The notes under the pieces were generated by a model. The model had not been told where the DNA came from. It did no database searches and saw only the letters and a program-made list of their open reading frames with translations. A stretch of DNA of 44,291 nucleotides from Gammaproteobacteria bacterium (GTDB lineage: Bacteria; Pseudomonadota; Gammaproteobacteria; Steroidobacterales; Foliamicaceae): assembly GCA_009844425.1 (NCBI GenBank), contig VYBN01000020.1:1-44291 (forward strand), given 5' to 3'. How positions within the stretch are numbered: the stretch's first letter is position 1; each line of letters starts with the position of its first letter. Shown piece by piece: positions 32,455-41,429 of the stretch. The translations under genes and the position numbers were made by a program.

Positions 32455-33507
32455 GTGACCAGAGACCTGGAAACGACGGTTTTGGGCATCGAGGCCCCGT
32501 TCGGCGGCTTGACGCTGGGCGAGGCCGGGGGCCGCGTTCGCGTGCGAAACGGAGGCCGCGCGATCGGGTTGACCGTGGGTTTTCCCTGCGATGGGTTCCT
32601 GGAAGAGTTGCAGGCGCGGGTCCGTAAAGTCACTTCCGCGGAAGAGGTGGCGGTCCGCACGGAGATTGCGGCGCACGCGGTTCCGCCGCAGGTGCAGAGG
32701 CTTGAGCAGGTCAGGAACATTATCGCGGTGGCTTCGGCCAAGGGCGGCGTGGGCAAATCCACGGTGGCGGCTAACCTGGCCGTGGGGCTGGCGATGGACG
32801 GCGCCGCCACCGGAATCCTGGACGCCGACATCTACGGGCCCAGCGTGCCGCGGATGCTGGGCCTGGAGGGCGAACGGCCGCGCAGCGCCGACGGCAAGAG
32901 CTTCGAGCCCTTGCGGGCGCACGGTCTGCAGGCCAGTTCCATCGGTTTCCTGGTCGATACGAGAAGCCCGGTGGTGTGGCGCGGCCCGATGGTGACGCAG
33001 GCGCTGATGCAGTTGCTCGGTCAGACGCGTTGGAAGGACCTGGATTACCTCATTGTGGACATGCCGCCGGGCACCGGCGACATCCAGTTGACGCTGTCGC
33101 AACGCGTGCCGCTGGCGGGGGCGGTGGTCGTGACCACGCCGCAGGAACTGGCGGTCGCCGACGCCCGCAAGGGCATCGCGATGTTCCGCAAGGTCAATGT
33201 GCCGGTGCTGGGCGTGGTGGAGAACATGAGCGCGTATGTCTGTCCGCACTGCGGCCACACCGAAGCGCTGTTCGGTGAAGGCGGAGGCGCGAGACTGGCC
33301 GGCGAGTTCGACCTGCCGCTGCTGGCGCAACTGCCTTTATCGCCGGGCGTGCGCGCGGCCACCGACGACGGACGATTGGTGGCGCCTTCGGAGCCCGACG
33401 ACGGGGGCGATTACCGGGCGCTTTCGAGGGCCGCGGCGGCGCGACTGGCGGGTATGGCGCGCGGCGCGAAGACGGCATTCCCTAAAATAGTAGTAGAGTC
33501 CGAATGA
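32455..33507 (+). CDS. mrp: Iron-sulfur cluster carrier ATPase Mrp/ApbC
   Basis: P-loop ATPase that binds and transfers iron-sulfur clusters in the cytoplasm, 350 residues. The N-terminal MIP18-like domain (about 1-75) is poorly conserved. The deviant Walker A ASAKGGVGKSTVAANLA follows, then DADIYGPSVPRMLG, VDMPPGTGDIQLTL, and the cluster-binding CPHC motif in AYVCPHCGHTEALFG. GTG 32455 is chosen because GGGGAGG (32444-32450) precedes it. It is divergent from the MFS gene, with an 83-bp gap in which TACAAT at 32425-32430 is a possible -10 box. scpA begins six bases after its stop, so mrp leads the scp-rluB run. Confidence 0.95.
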   Translation: MTRDLETTVLGIEAPFGGLTLGEAGGRVRVRNGGRAIGLTVGFPCDGFLEELQARVRKVTSAEEVAVRTEIAAHAVPPQVQRLEQVRNIIAVASAKGGVGKSTVAANLAVGLAMDGAATGILDADIYGPSVPRMLGLEGERPRSADGKSFEPLRAHGLQASSIGFLVDTRSPVVWRGPMVTQALMQLLGQTRWKDLDYLIVDMPPGTGDIQLTLSQRVPLAGAVVVTTPQELAVADARKGIAMFRKVNVPVLGVVENMSAYVCPHCGHTEALFGEGGGARLAGEFDLPLLAQLPLSPGVRAATDDGRLVAPSEPDDGGDYRALSRAAAARLAGMARGAKTAFPKIVVESE

Positions 33508-33513
33508 TCGACG

Positions 33514-34344
33514 ATGGCCGATAAACAACAACTGTTCGAGGAGCCCGCCGCCGCGGCACGTCTGGCGGTCGTCTCGGGCGAGCCGTACGTGGAGGCGCCC
33601 GCCGACCTTTTCATCCCGCCGGAAGCGCTGCGGGTGTTCCTGCAGTCCTTCGAGGGACCGCTGGACCTGCTGCTCTACCTGATACGCCGCCATGATCTGG
33701 ACATCATGGACGTTCCGATAACCGATATTTGCGAGCAGTACGCGCAGTACATCGAACTGATGCAGGAGATGGAGCTTGAACTGGCCGGCGAGTATCTCGT
33801 CATGGCCGCAACCCTGGCTGAGATCAAGTCCCGCATGCTGGTGCCGCAACTGCCGCTGGAGGAAGAGGACGAGGAAGATCCGCGGGCCCGGCTGTTCGAG
33901 CGCCTGCTGGAATACGAGCGCCTCAAGCAGCTGGCCGCCGGCCTGGAAGAGCTTCCCCGCCAGGAGCGCGACGCGTTTCAGGCCAGCGTGGACGCGCTCG
34001 AGGACCAGCGGCCTCGGGAACTGCCCCAGGCGACGCTCAACGAGCTGGCGCTGGCCTACGCCCGCGTGATCGAGCGGGTGCGCTTCAGCGGGGGCTGGGC
34101 GGTGCAGACCGAACAGCTGTCGGTGCGCGAGCGCATGTCGGACATTCTCAAGCAGGTCTCGGGCAGGGAGTTCACGGAATTTACCGAGCTGTTCGATCCG
34201 TCCGAGGGGCGCATGGGCGCGGCCGTGACGTTTTCGGCCGTGCTGGAACTGGTTCGCGATAACGGCCTGCAGGCTGTCCAGAACGAGCCGTTTGCGCCGA
34301 TCTACGTCAGCGGTCCAAGGCAAGGCAAGGACGCCACCAAGTGA
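33514..34344 (+). CDS. scpA: Segregation and condensation protein A
   Basis: Kleisin subunit that links SMC and ScpB in chromosome condensation, 276 residues. The N-terminal ScpA motif (VFLQSFEGPLDLLLYLIRRHDLDIMDVPI) starts near residue 47, preceded by a variable extension. The sequence AGEYLVMAATLAEIKSRMLVP is characteristic. A central acidic linker follows, and the C-terminal winged helix ends near FSAVLELVRDNGLQAVQ. scpB begins within the last codons as GTGA. In gammaproteobacteria ScpAB usually partners with SMC or a MukB-independent system encoded elsewhere. Confidence 0.95.
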   Translation: MADKQQLFEEPAAAARLAVVSGEPYVEAPADLFIPPEALRVFLQSFEGPLDLLLYLIRRHDLDIMDVPITDICEQYAQYIELMQEMELELAGEYLVMAATLAEIKSRMLVPQLPLEEEDEEDPRARLFERLLEYERLKQLAAGLEELPRQERDAFQASVDALEDQRPRELPQATLNELALAYARVIERVRFSGGWAVQTEQLSVRERMSDILKQVSGREFTEFTELFDPSEGRMGAAVTFSAVLELVRDNGLQAVQNEPFAPIYVSGPRQGKDATK

Positions 34345-34994
34345 ACGCACCGGATACGCGCAACCTGGTCGAGGCGGCATTGCTGGGGGCGGGACGGCCC
34401 CTCAACATGACGCAACTCCTGAACCTGTTCGATCCGCTGGAGAAAGTAGGCGAAGACGAAGTGCTCAAGGCCCTGGGCGACCTGGAACGGGACTATGCCG
34501 GCCGGGAAATCGAATTGAAGGAAGTGGCCGGAGGCTGGCGCGTGCAGACGGGCGGCGCGGCCGCCGAGCGGCTGGCGAAGCTGGAGCGGTTCCGTCCTCC
34601 GAGGTTCTCGCGCGCGCTGCTCGAGAGCCTGGCGGCCATCGCCTATCGGCAGCCGATCACCCGCGCGGAGATCGAGGAATTGCGCGGCGTGCGCCTGAGC
34701 GGCCACATCATGCGCACGCTCATGGAGCGAAACTGGATCGAGGTGGTCGGCCACCGCGAAACGCCGGGCAGGCCCGCGCTCTACGGCACGACCGGGGATT
34801 TCATGGACTATTTCGGACTCAAGCGCCTCGACGATTTGCCCTCGGCCGGCGAATTCGCGTCCCCGGACGATGCGCCCGCCGCCGCTCCTCCGGGAAGCGG
34901 TTCTCCCGACGCCTCCGATGGCGCCGGAGAGCGGGTCGCGGGCCTCTTCGACATGGGCTCCGATCCCGGCGAAATAGACCCCGCCCCCGATTGA
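34341..34994 (+). CDS. scpB: Segregation and condensation protein B
   Basis: Winged-helix dimer that binds ScpA in the SMC condensin complex, 217 residues. GTG 34341 overlaps the scpA stop as GTGA. Family landmarks are NLVEAALLGAGRPL, GWRVQT, FSRALLESLAAIAYRQPITRAEIEELRG and GHRETPGRPALYGTT, the last being the most conserved ScpB block. The C-terminal 45 residues are a proline/acidic low-complexity tail. Its stop overlaps the TTG start of rluB, so all three products are translationally coupled. Confidence 0.95.
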   Translation: MNAPDTRNLVEAALLGAGRPLNMTQLLNLFDPLEKVGEDEVLKALGDLERDYAGREIELKEVAGGWRVQTGGAAAERLAKLERFRPPRFSRALLESLAAIAYRQPITRAEIEELRGVRLSGHIMRTLMERNWIEVVGHRETPGRPALYGTTGDFMDYFGLKRLDDLPSAGEFASPDDAPAAAPPGSGSPDASDGAGERVAGLFDMGSDPGEIDPAPD

Positions 34995-35755
34995 TCCGGG
35001 TTCAGAAGTACCTCGCGGCGGCCGGAGTGGCCTCCCGCCGCGAAGTGGAGGCCTGGATTGCGGCCGGGCGGCTCAGTGTCAATGGGCAACGGGCGGCCCC
35101 CGGACTCAAGGTTGACGGCGGCGAGCGCTTTCGACTCGACGGGCGGCCGCTGCAGGTGCCGCGGGGCGATTCGGGTGCGACGCGGGTAATCGCCTACAAC
35201 AAGCCGGAGGGCGAACTGGTCACGCGCGACCGCCGCGCCCGTCACCCGACCGTGTTTGCCGCGCTGCCGCGGCTCAAGGGCCGGCGCTGGGTGGCGGTCG
35301 GCCGCCTCGACCTGAACTCCAGCGGGCTGTTGCTGCTGACCACCGACGGCGGACTGGCCCACCGGCTGATGCACCCCTCCTTCGGCGTGGAGCGCGAATA
35401 CCTGGTCAGGGTCCTGGGGCAGCCGGGCGCACAGGCGTTGCGCCGCCTGACCGGGGGCGTAATGCTCGAAGATGGTCCCGCACGTTTCGACGCGTTGGCC
35501 GAACAGGGAGGCAGCGGCGCCAATCGCTGGTACCGCGTAACGCTGAGCGAAGGCCGTCACCGTGTCGTGCGCCGCCTCTGGAGCTCGCAGGGCCACGCGG
35601 TAAGCCGATTGATACGGGTCCGCTACGGTCCGGCGCGGCTGCCGCGGGACCTGCCTCGCGGCCAGTGGCGCGAAATCGAACCCAGGCACCTGGACATCGG
35701 GGGGGAGGGCGTCCCGCCCTCCGCGAGGACGAGACGTCCTCGCTCCCAGGGCTAA
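34991..35755 (+). CDS. rluB: 23S rRNA pseudouridine synthase, RluB type, repeat-encoded tail
   Basis: Pseudouridine synthase of the RsuA/RluB/RluE family, 254 residues. An S4 RNA-binding domain (VQKYLAAAGVASRREVEAWI) is followed by the catalytic domain with GRLDLNSSGLLLLTTDG, where the Asp of GRLD is the catalytic residue, and by the family motif EGRHRVVRRLW. Its place behind scpAB favours RluB (modifying helix 89 region of 23S rRNA). The start is TTG 34991, overlapping the scpB stop as TTGA; no ATG or GTG is available before the S4 domain. The last 17 residues (EGVPPSARTRRPRSQG) are read through a double hairpin repeat and are unlikely to belong to the fold. Confidence 0.93.
   Translation: MIRVQKYLAAAGVASRREVEAWIAAGRLSVNGQRAAPGLKVDGGERFRLDGRPLQVPRGDSGATRVIAYNKPEGELVTRDRRARHPTVFAALPRLKGRRWVAVGRLDLNSSGLLLLTTDGGLAHRLMHPSFGVEREYLVRVLGQPGAQALRRLTGGVMLEDGPARFDALAEQGGSGANRWYRVTLSEGRHRVVRRLWSSQGHAVSRLIRVRYGPARLPRDLPRGQWREIEPRHLDIGGEGVPPSARTRRPRSQG
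35704..35743 (+). repeat. Hairpin repeat family B inside the rluB 3' end
   Basis: Two tandem hairpins. GGAGGGC/GCCCTCC with loop GTCCC spans 35704-35722, and GCGAGGAC/GTCCTCGC with loop GAGAC spans 35723-35743. The block aligns with the actB2 repeat: CCCGCCCTCCG and the CGAGACG loop are shared, while stem bases differ in matched pairs. It encodes the end of RluB and lies 31 bp from the convergent rmuC stop, where it may also act as a transcript end. Confidence 0.8.
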
Positions 35756-35774
35756 AACATCCTCGCTCTTAGGC

Positions 35775-37091
35775 TTAGTGGGGCTTTGGGGCGGGCTCCT
35801 GTTGCGATTCGGTTTCGGCAGGCGATTCCGGCGGGCTTTCGTTCGCCAGCAGCGGCGTGGCGGCCGTGGCCACTTCTTCGGGCGCCTCGATTTCCCTGGT
35901 CTTCTCGACGCCGGCCTTGTTCATTCTTTCCAAAGCCGGGAGAAAGCGGCTCCTGAACGAGCTTACGGCGCTGTTATAGGTGCCGATCGCGGTATTGAGT
36001 TGATTGCCCAGCCGCCCGACATGCCCGCTGAAGACCGCCACGCGCTCATGCAGCGTCGCGGCCAGTCGTGAGATTTCCTCGGCATTCTCGGCCAGCGCCA
36101 GTTGCCGCCAGCCGTAGGCCGTGACCCGCAGCAGCGCCATCATCGAAGTCGGCGTGGCCAGGATCACGCGCGCGCGCAGCGCTTTTTCCAGCAGGTCCGG
36201 CCGCTGGTCGCCGGCTGCCGCCAGGAAGTGATCGCCGGGCACGAACATCACCACGAAGTCCGGGCTGCGTTCGAACTGGTCCCAGTATTCCTTGGAAGCC
36301 AGCCGCTTGACCTGTTCCTCCACGTTGGCCGCATGCTGGGCCAGCAGGGCCGTGCGGCTGTCCTCGTCGTCAGCCTCCACCGCGCTCAGGTAGGCATCCA
36401 GAGGCGTCTTGGCGTCCACCACCAGCTGGCCGCCGTCGGGCAGCCGGACGATCATGTCGGGCCGGGTCTTGCCCTCCGGACCCTGCGGCTGTTCGGCGAA
36501 ATCGCAGTGTTCCTGCATGCCCGCGATCTCCACCAGCCGCCGCAATTGCATTTCACCCCACTGGCCCCGCACTTCCGGGCGGCGCAAGGCGGTAACCAGG
36601 CTGCGGGTCGTGTCCCGCAGTTCCTTGTTGCCGGAAGCCATGGCCTGAATCTGTTCGCGCAACTGGCCCTGGGCCTCGGCCCGTTCCTTTTCCATGCTGT
36701 TCAGGGTTTTGCGGGTCTGCTGAAGGCTCTCGTTGATCGGCTTGACCAGCGCCTCGATGGCCTGCTGGCGCTTCTCCAGGTCGGCGCTGGATTCCGACCG
36801 CGCCTTGCCGAAGGCCTGTTGCGCCAGATCGAGAAAGTCCTTCTGACTCTGGCTCAGCGCCTCGCGGGCCAGCGCCTTCAATTGCCTCTGGAATTGCTCG
36901 TCGGCCGCGCGGCGGCTTTCCTCGCGGGCTTGCTCCGCGGCTTTCTGCTCACGCAGCTGCGCCTGGGATTCCGCCAGTTGCGCTTCCTTTCGCGCGATCG
37001 CGGACTGGCCGCGCGAGCGCTGCCACAGCAGGCCGAGCAATGCGCCGGCGGCAAGCGCCGCCAGTGCGGTCAGTGCGATCGCAGTATTCAT
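35775..37091 (-). CDS. rmuC: DNA recombination protein RmuC
   Basis: RmuC family protein, 438 residues, related to nuclease-like folds and linked to limiting DNA inversions. An N-terminal membrane anchor (IALTALAALAAGALLGLLW) leads into a long coiled coil (about 30-165, rich in Gln, Ala, Glu and Arg). The conserved RmuC domain follows: VRGQWGEMQLRRLVEIAGM, RPDMIVRLPDGGQLVVDAKTPLDAY, FVVMFVPGDHFLAAA and ILATPTSMMALLRVTAYGWRQ. The C-terminus is a proline/glutamate tail. ATG 37091 overlaps the stop of the phosphatase gene as ATGA. Confidence 0.95.
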   Translation of the reverse strand: MNTAIALTALAALAAGALLGLLWQRSRGQSAIARKEAQLAESQAQLREQKAAEQAREESRRAADEQFQRQLKALAREALSQSQKDFLDLAQQAFGKARSESSADLEKRQQAIEALVKPINESLQQTRKTLNSMEKERAEAQGQLREQIQAMASGNKELRDTTRSLVTALRRPEVRGQWGEMQLRRLVEIAGMQEHCDFAEQPQGPEGKTRPDMIVRLPDGGQLVVDAKTPLDAYLSAVEADDEDSRTALLAQHAANVEEQVKRLASKEYWDQFERSPDFVVMFVPGDHFLAAAGDQRPDLLEKALRARVILATPTSMMALLRVTAYGWRQLALAENAEEISRLAATLHERVAVFSGHVGRLGNQLNTAIGTYNSAVSSFRSRFLPALERMNKAGVEKTREIEAPEEVATAATPLLANESPPESPAETESQQEPAPKPH

Positions 37092-37807
37092 GCCGCGCGC
37101 GGCGCGGCCGCACCGGTATTCGCGGTGGCGCCCTGTTCGTCGATCCAGCCCAGGAGGTCCCGGGGCGATTGCAGGACGGCGGCTGCGCCCCAGGCACCCA
37201 GGTCTTCTTCCGGCGGAAAGTAACCCCAGGCCGCGGCCAGTCCGGTCATGCCGGCGCTGCGCGCGGCCTGAATGTCGCGCGGGTCGTCGCCCAGCATGAC
37301 GCAGGCGCGCGGCTTCACGGCAAGCCGGTCGGCCGCGAAGATCATGGGCTCGGGGTGCGGCTTGTTGTGGGTGGTGGTGCCGCCGCCCACGGCCACCGCG
37401 CATTCGTCCGCCAGGTCCAGCGCCTCGAGCAGAGGCCGGGTCAGGTATTCCGGCTTGTTCGTGACCACTCCCCACGGTATCTGCCGGCCGGCGAGATCGC
37501 CCAGCACCCGGCGCATGCCCGGAAACAGCCGCGACCGCTCCGCCAGGCGACCCGAATACAGCTTCAGGCAGCGCTCCAGTACCTCGGGGTATTCCTCGCT
37601 GTCGATGAAATCGGCGCCGTAGGCGGCCGTCAGCATTCCCCGCATTCCCCTGGACACGAACTGGCGCATTCTCTTGAACGGCACCGGCCGCGTCCCGCGC
37701 TCGCGCATGATTTCCTGCACGCAGCCCACCAGGTCGGGGGCGGAATCGACCAGGGTCCCGTCCAGGTCGAACAGGACCGCGCCTACCCGGGGATTCGCCG
37801 CGCTCAT
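37088..37807 (-). CDS. HAD phosphatase, MupP or phosphoglycolate phosphatase
   Basis: Haloacid dehalogenase-type phosphatase, 239 residues. Motif I is FDLDGTLVDSAP (nucleophile D14, acid/base D16), motif II VVTNKP, motif III the lysine in HNKPHPEP, and motif IV GDDPRDIQAA. By similarity it would be called phosphoglycolate phosphatase (Gph). However, the order mtaD-ubiG-phosphatase is the one around mupP in Pseudomonas, whose product dephosphorylates N-acetylmuramic acid 6-phosphate in cell-wall recycling. The context favours MupP without proving it. It is joined to ubiG and rmuC by ATGA overlaps on both sides. Confidence 0.9.
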   Translation of the reverse strand: MSAANPRVGAVLFDLDGTLVDSAPDLVGCVQEIMRERGTRPVPFKRMRQFVSRGMRGMLTAAYGADFIDSEEYPEVLERCLKLYSGRLAERSRLFPGMRRVLGDLAGRQIPWGVVTNKPEYLTRPLLEALDLADECAVAVGGGTTTHNKPHPEPMIFAADRLAVKPRACVMLGDDPRDIQAARSAGMTGLAAAWGYFPPEEDLGAWGAAAVLQSPRDLLGWIDEQGATANTGAAAPRAA

Positions 37808-38523
37808 GCGCCGGCCGTCCTGGTGAAGTGGGCGATGTAGTTCACGTCGATGTTGCTGCTGCGCCGGAAGCTTCCGTGCAGGGGATTGTATTGAAGTCCG
37901 GTAAAGTCCCGCGCGCTCAGGCCCGCGGCGCGCGCCCAGGCCTCCAGCTCGGACGGGCGTATGAACTTCTCGTAACGGTGCGTGCCGCGCGGCAACAGGC
38001 CCAGCACGTATTCCGCGCTGACGATGCCCAGGGCGAATGCCGCCAGGGTGCGGTTCAGGGTCGAGACAAAGACGTGGCCGCCGGGGCGCGTCAGCCGGGC
38101 GCATTCGGCCAGCAGTTCACCGGGGCGCGGCACGTGTTCGAGCACCTCCAGGCAGCAGACGACATCGAACTCGCCCTCAAGTTCTTCCGCGGCGCCCAGG
38201 CGGTATTCCAGGTTTTTCAGGCTGCCGGCTTCCGCATGCAGGCGGGCAACTTCGAGCATCTCGGCGGACGCATCGAGTCCCAACACGGATTCCGCTCCCT
38301 CGATCGCCAACGCTTCGCTCAGTAGCCCTCCGCCGCAGCCGACATCCAGGCAGTTCCTGCCGGCGAGGCCCCCGGCGCGTTCGGCGATGTACCGGACCCG
38401 AACGGGGTTCATGGCGTGCAGGGGCCGGTTCGGACCGTTCGGGTCCCACCATTGCGCCGCCATCGCGGCAAAGCGCTCGAGCTCGGCCGCGTCGGCGTTG
38501 GGTTGGGTTGATTCTTCGTTCAT
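37804..38523 (-). CDS. ubiG: Ubiquinone biosynthesis O-methyltransferase UbiG
   Basis: SAM-dependent methyltransferase for both O-methylation steps of ubiquinone synthesis, 239 residues. The SAM site is CLDVGCGGGLLSEALA (58-73), with LGLDASAEML and VVCCLEVLEHVPRP after it. The N-terminal block FAAMAAQWWDPNGPNRPLHAMNPVR and the C-terminal NYIAHFTR region are UbiG-specific. The start ATG 38523 overlaps the mtaD stop. Ubiquinone supply fits the quinol-oxidising complex III encoded in this window. Confidence 0.95.
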   Translation of the reverse strand: MNEESTQPNADAAELERFAAMAAQWWDPNGPNRPLHAMNPVRVRYIAERAGGLAGRNCLDVGCGGGLLSEALAIEGAESVLGLDASAEMLEVARLHAEAGSLKNLEYRLGAAEELEGEFDVVCCLEVLEHVPRPGELLAECARLTRPGGHVFVSTLNRTLAAFALGIVSAEYVLGLLPRGTHRYEKFIRPSELEAWARAAGLSARDFTGLQYNPLHGSFRRSSNIDVNYIAHFTRTAGA

Positions 38524-39869
38524 TGCATTTCCGTGGCCGCCGCCGGGCCGGCGCCCTGGCGTGCGATTCTCGCTCCCCACTCGCGTGCCCGCGCCAGGAT
38601 ATCGTCCTCGTCGTCCCAGCCAAGCCGGCCGGCCTCCATCAACGCTTTCCCGCGCACCCGGACGTCGGTGATCTGCGAGGACTTGCCGGAATAGGCCAGC
38701 TGCGAGGCTGGGTCGTAGACCGGCTGCGTATTGGCCGCCGACAGGTCCAGTGCAACGAAATCCGCGGCCTTTCCCGGCCGTAGCGAGCCGATTTCACCGT
38801 CCAGACCGAGCGCCCTGGCCCCGGCAAGCGTGGCCATTTCCAGCGCCTCGGCCGCGGAGACGGCCCCGGCATTGCCCGACACCCCCTTGGCGAGCAGCGC
38901 GGCGGTCTGCATTTCTTCCAGCAGGTCGAGATCGTTGTTGCTGCCCGTGCTGTCCGTGCCCAGGGCAACGTTGACGCCGGCGGCAAGCAGCGTTTCGACA
39001 GGAGCAAAGCCGCTCGCGAGTTTCAGGTTCGATTGCGGGCAGTGCACGACCGAGCAGCCCCGCTCGGCCAGCACGGCGATTTCCTTCTCCTCAAGCTGGG
39101 TCGCATGGACCGCCATCAGGCGTTCATTGACCACGCCCAGCCGGCCCAGGCGGTCGAGCGGCCGGCATCCGTGCCGTTGCAGCGATTCGGCGATTTCGCC
39201 CGCGGTCTCATGGACGTGAATGTGTATGGGTATATCGCGCTCCTCGGCCAGTTTCGCGCACAGGGCGAGCCCCGAATCGTCGACCGAGTAGGGAGCGTGC
39301 GGGGCCATCGTGAAAGAGATGCCCGCCTCCCCCCGGTATCGTCCATAGAGATCCGCGTTCTTGCGAAGCGATGCCTGCCGGTCCCCGGCCCAGCGATTGG
39401 GGAAATCGACCATGGGCAGGCCCACAGCCATTCGCACTCCGCGGCTCACGGCCACTTCGGCGCCGGCGTCGGGGAAGAAATACATGTCGGCGAAGCAGGT
39501 CGTCCCGGACCGCACCATCTCGACCAGCGCCAGCTCCGTTCCCGCGCGCACGTAGTCCTCGCTCAGATGCCGGGCCTCGGCCGGCCAGATGTAATTCTCG
39601 AGCCATTCCTGCAGGGGGGTGTCGTCGGCGAGGCCGCGCAGCAGGGTCATTCCGGCGTGGGTGTGCGCATTCACCAGGCCCGGGAGGACAACATGGTCGG
39701 GGCGCTCCACCCGCGTGGCCAGCGGCCAGCGGCGTATCGCCTCGGCGCCCGGCAGCAGCGCGGCAATGCGCTCGCCGCGCACCGCCAGAGCATGGTCCTC
39801 AAGCACCGCGCCGGCAGGTTCGACCGGCAGTATCCAGCGGGGGAGAAACAGGAAGTCGGGTGCTTGCAT
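38520..39869 (-). CDS. mtaD: 5-methylthioadenosine/S-adenosylhomocysteine deaminase family amidohydrolase (MtaD-like)
   Basis: Cytoplasmic metal-dependent deaminase of the TRZ/ATZ family, 449 residues. Metal and active-site motifs are NAHTHAGM (H69, H71), HIHVHET, the HATQL histidine, and GTDSTGSNND (metal-binding Asp). Family members convert methylthioadenosine and S-adenosylhomocysteine to the inosine forms. Coupling to ubiG, which makes S-adenosylhomocysteine as by-product, supports this assignment. No strong ribosome binding site precedes ATG 39869. The gap to the divergent amidohydrolase gene is 99 bp. Confidence 0.9.
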   Translation of the reverse strand: MQAPDFLFLPRWILPVEPAGAVLEDHALAVRGERIAALLPGAEAIRRWPLATRVERPDHVVLPGLVNAHTHAGMTLLRGLADDTPLQEWLENYIWPAEARHLSEDYVRAGTELALVEMVRSGTTCFADMYFFPDAGAEVAVSRGVRMAVGLPMVDFPNRWAGDRQASLRKNADLYGRYRGEAGISFTMAPHAPYSVDDSGLALCAKLAEERDIPIHIHVHETAGEIAESLQRHGCRPLDRLGRLGVVNERLMAVHATQLEEKEIAVLAERGCSVVHCPQSNLKLASGFAPVETLLAAGVNVALGTDSTGSNNDLDLLEEMQTAALLAKGVSGNAGAVSAAEALEMATLAGARALGLDGEIGSLRPGKAADFVALDLSAANTQPVYDPASQLAYSGKSSQITDVRVRGKALMEAGRLGWDDEDDILARAREWGARIARQGAGPAAATEMQ

Positions 39870-39968
39870 TGGGGCGCCCGGAACGCGCGAGGAGCCGGGA
39901 GAAATTGTACCGGCGGCCGGCCCGTCGGCGCATATACTTTTCTTTCTGTTTTCCCGGGGGACGGGCTT

Positions 39969-41429
39969 ATGTGGATACGCAAGAGCGACAAGGACCGGCA
40001 GGAAGGGCGGCACACGCCCATCCCGACCCAGGTCGTGTCCAACGAGGAGTACATCCCGATGCCGCAGTCGGAGGACCAGCGGCGGGTGGAACGGCGGATT
40101 CACGAACTGGCGGACCGGCTGGCCGGCAGGCGGAAGATGAGCCGCAGGCAATACCTGGGCAGCGCCGCCGGCATGGCCGCGGCCTTCCTGGCCATGAACG
40201 AGGTCTTCGGCCGGTATTTTCTGGTCGATTGGGCGGAAGCCGCCGAGGCCGGGACCGAACGGGAATCCTGGCCCGATTTCATATTCGACGCCCAGCTTCA
40301 CCACGTAAAGGAGGGAATCGTCGGCCCGCTGGGCTTTCGCCGCCTGGCCGGCATGTTTAACCTGAATCCGGACCTCGTCGGCGTCAGGCCGGGGCGCGAG
40401 GACCTGCAGCTCGAGAACTTCACCAAGGAAGTCTTCCTGGACAGCGAAACCACGATGGGAATCATCAGCGGCGCGCCCCTCGGCGACGACCGCTACAACA
40501 TCCTTCCCGTGGACATGATGGTGGAGACCCGGCGGACCATCAACGAGCTCGCGGGAACGCAACGCATGCTCAGCCACGGCCTGGCGGCGCCCAACGTGGC
40601 CGGCGGCCTGGAGGAAATCGAGCGCCAGGCCGTGGAACTCGGGGTGGACGGCTGGAAGTGCTACACGGGCGTGCCGGTCAATCCGTGGCGGATGGACGAC
40701 GAGGAGGTCGCCTATCCGTTCTACGAACTGGCGCTCAAGCTGGGGATCACCAATATTTCGGTGCACAAGGGCCTGCCCATAGTCGGCACCGACCCCGAAT
40801 ACTGCCGGCCCTGGGACATTAGAAAGGCCGCGCTGGACTGGCCGGACCTGAACTTCATCGTCTATCACTCGGGATTCAAAAACCTGGTCAACGAACTGGC
40901 GGCCGGCGCCACCGGCATCGACGACAACGGCTACCTGGTATGGACCTCCGACATCGTGAAGGACCGCCAGGAAACGCCCGGGATGACCAACGTCTACATG
41001 GAGCTGGGAAGCGTTTTCGGGCATACGGCGATTACCCATCCTGAAATCTGCAGCCATCTTTTGGGCCAGATCCTCAAGGCCTTCGGCAGCGATCACGTGA
41101 TCTGGGGCACCGATTCGATCTGGTGGGGATCGCCGCAGTGGCAGATCGAGGCCTTCCGCCGCTTCGAGATTCCCGAAGCACTGCAGGAAAAGCATGGCTA
41201 TCCTGCGCTCACTCGCGAGGACAAGGAGATGATCCTCGGCCTGAATTCGGCGAGCATGTACGGCATCGACGTGCCGGCCGCGCTGGAGGCGATACCGGGC
41301 GACCGGCTCAGCCGGATGCGGGCGGCCTACCAGGAAAGCGGGCCTCAACCCAGCAACACGCAATACGGCTGGGTGCATGAAGGGCCGCTGGCGGAGGATC
41401 CGGAAGTGCCCTGGAGCACCCCGATATGA
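39969..41429 (+). CDS. Amidohydrolase family 2 protein with an internal Tat signal
   Basis: Predicted TIM-barrel metal-dependent hydrolase or decarboxylase, 486 residues. GGGGGACGGG upstream and ATG 39969 define the start. A twin-arginine signal (SRRQYLGSAAGMAAAFLAMN) begins only at residue 58, after a charged soluble stretch; an unusually long n-region, or a start further in at ATG 40137, would explain this. The barrel starts with FDAQLHHV (D107, H111, H112) in place of the usual D-x-H-x-H. Later motifs are WKCYTG (possible carboxylated-lysine or metal lysine), VHKGLP, YHSGF and the final GTDSIWWGSP aspartate. The product is probably periplasmic. TATACT at 39933-39938 is a possible -10 box. 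The substrate is unknown. Confidence 0.83.
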   Translation: MWIRKSDKDRQEGRHTPIPTQVVSNEEYIPMPQSEDQRRVERRIHELADRLAGRRKMSRRQYLGSAAGMAAAFLAMNEVFGRYFLVDWAEAAEAGTERESWPDFIFDAQLHHVKEGIVGPLGFRRLAGMFNLNPDLVGVRPGREDLQLENFTKEVFLDSETTMGIISGAPLGDDRYNILPVDMMVETRRTINELAGTQRMLSHGLAAPNVAGGLEEIERQAVELGVDGWKCYTGVPVNPWRMDDEEVAYPFYELALKLGITNISVHKGLPIVGTDPEYCRPWDIRKAALDWPDLNFIVYHSGFKNLVNELAAGATGIDDNGYLVWTSDIVKDRQETPGMTNVYMELGSVFGHTAITHPEICSHLLGQILKAFGSDHVIWGTDSIWWGSPQWQIEAFRRFEIPEALQEKHGYPALTREDKEMILGLNSASMYGIDVPAALEAIPGDRLSRMRAAYQESGPQPSNTQYGWVHEGPLAEDPEVPWSTPI

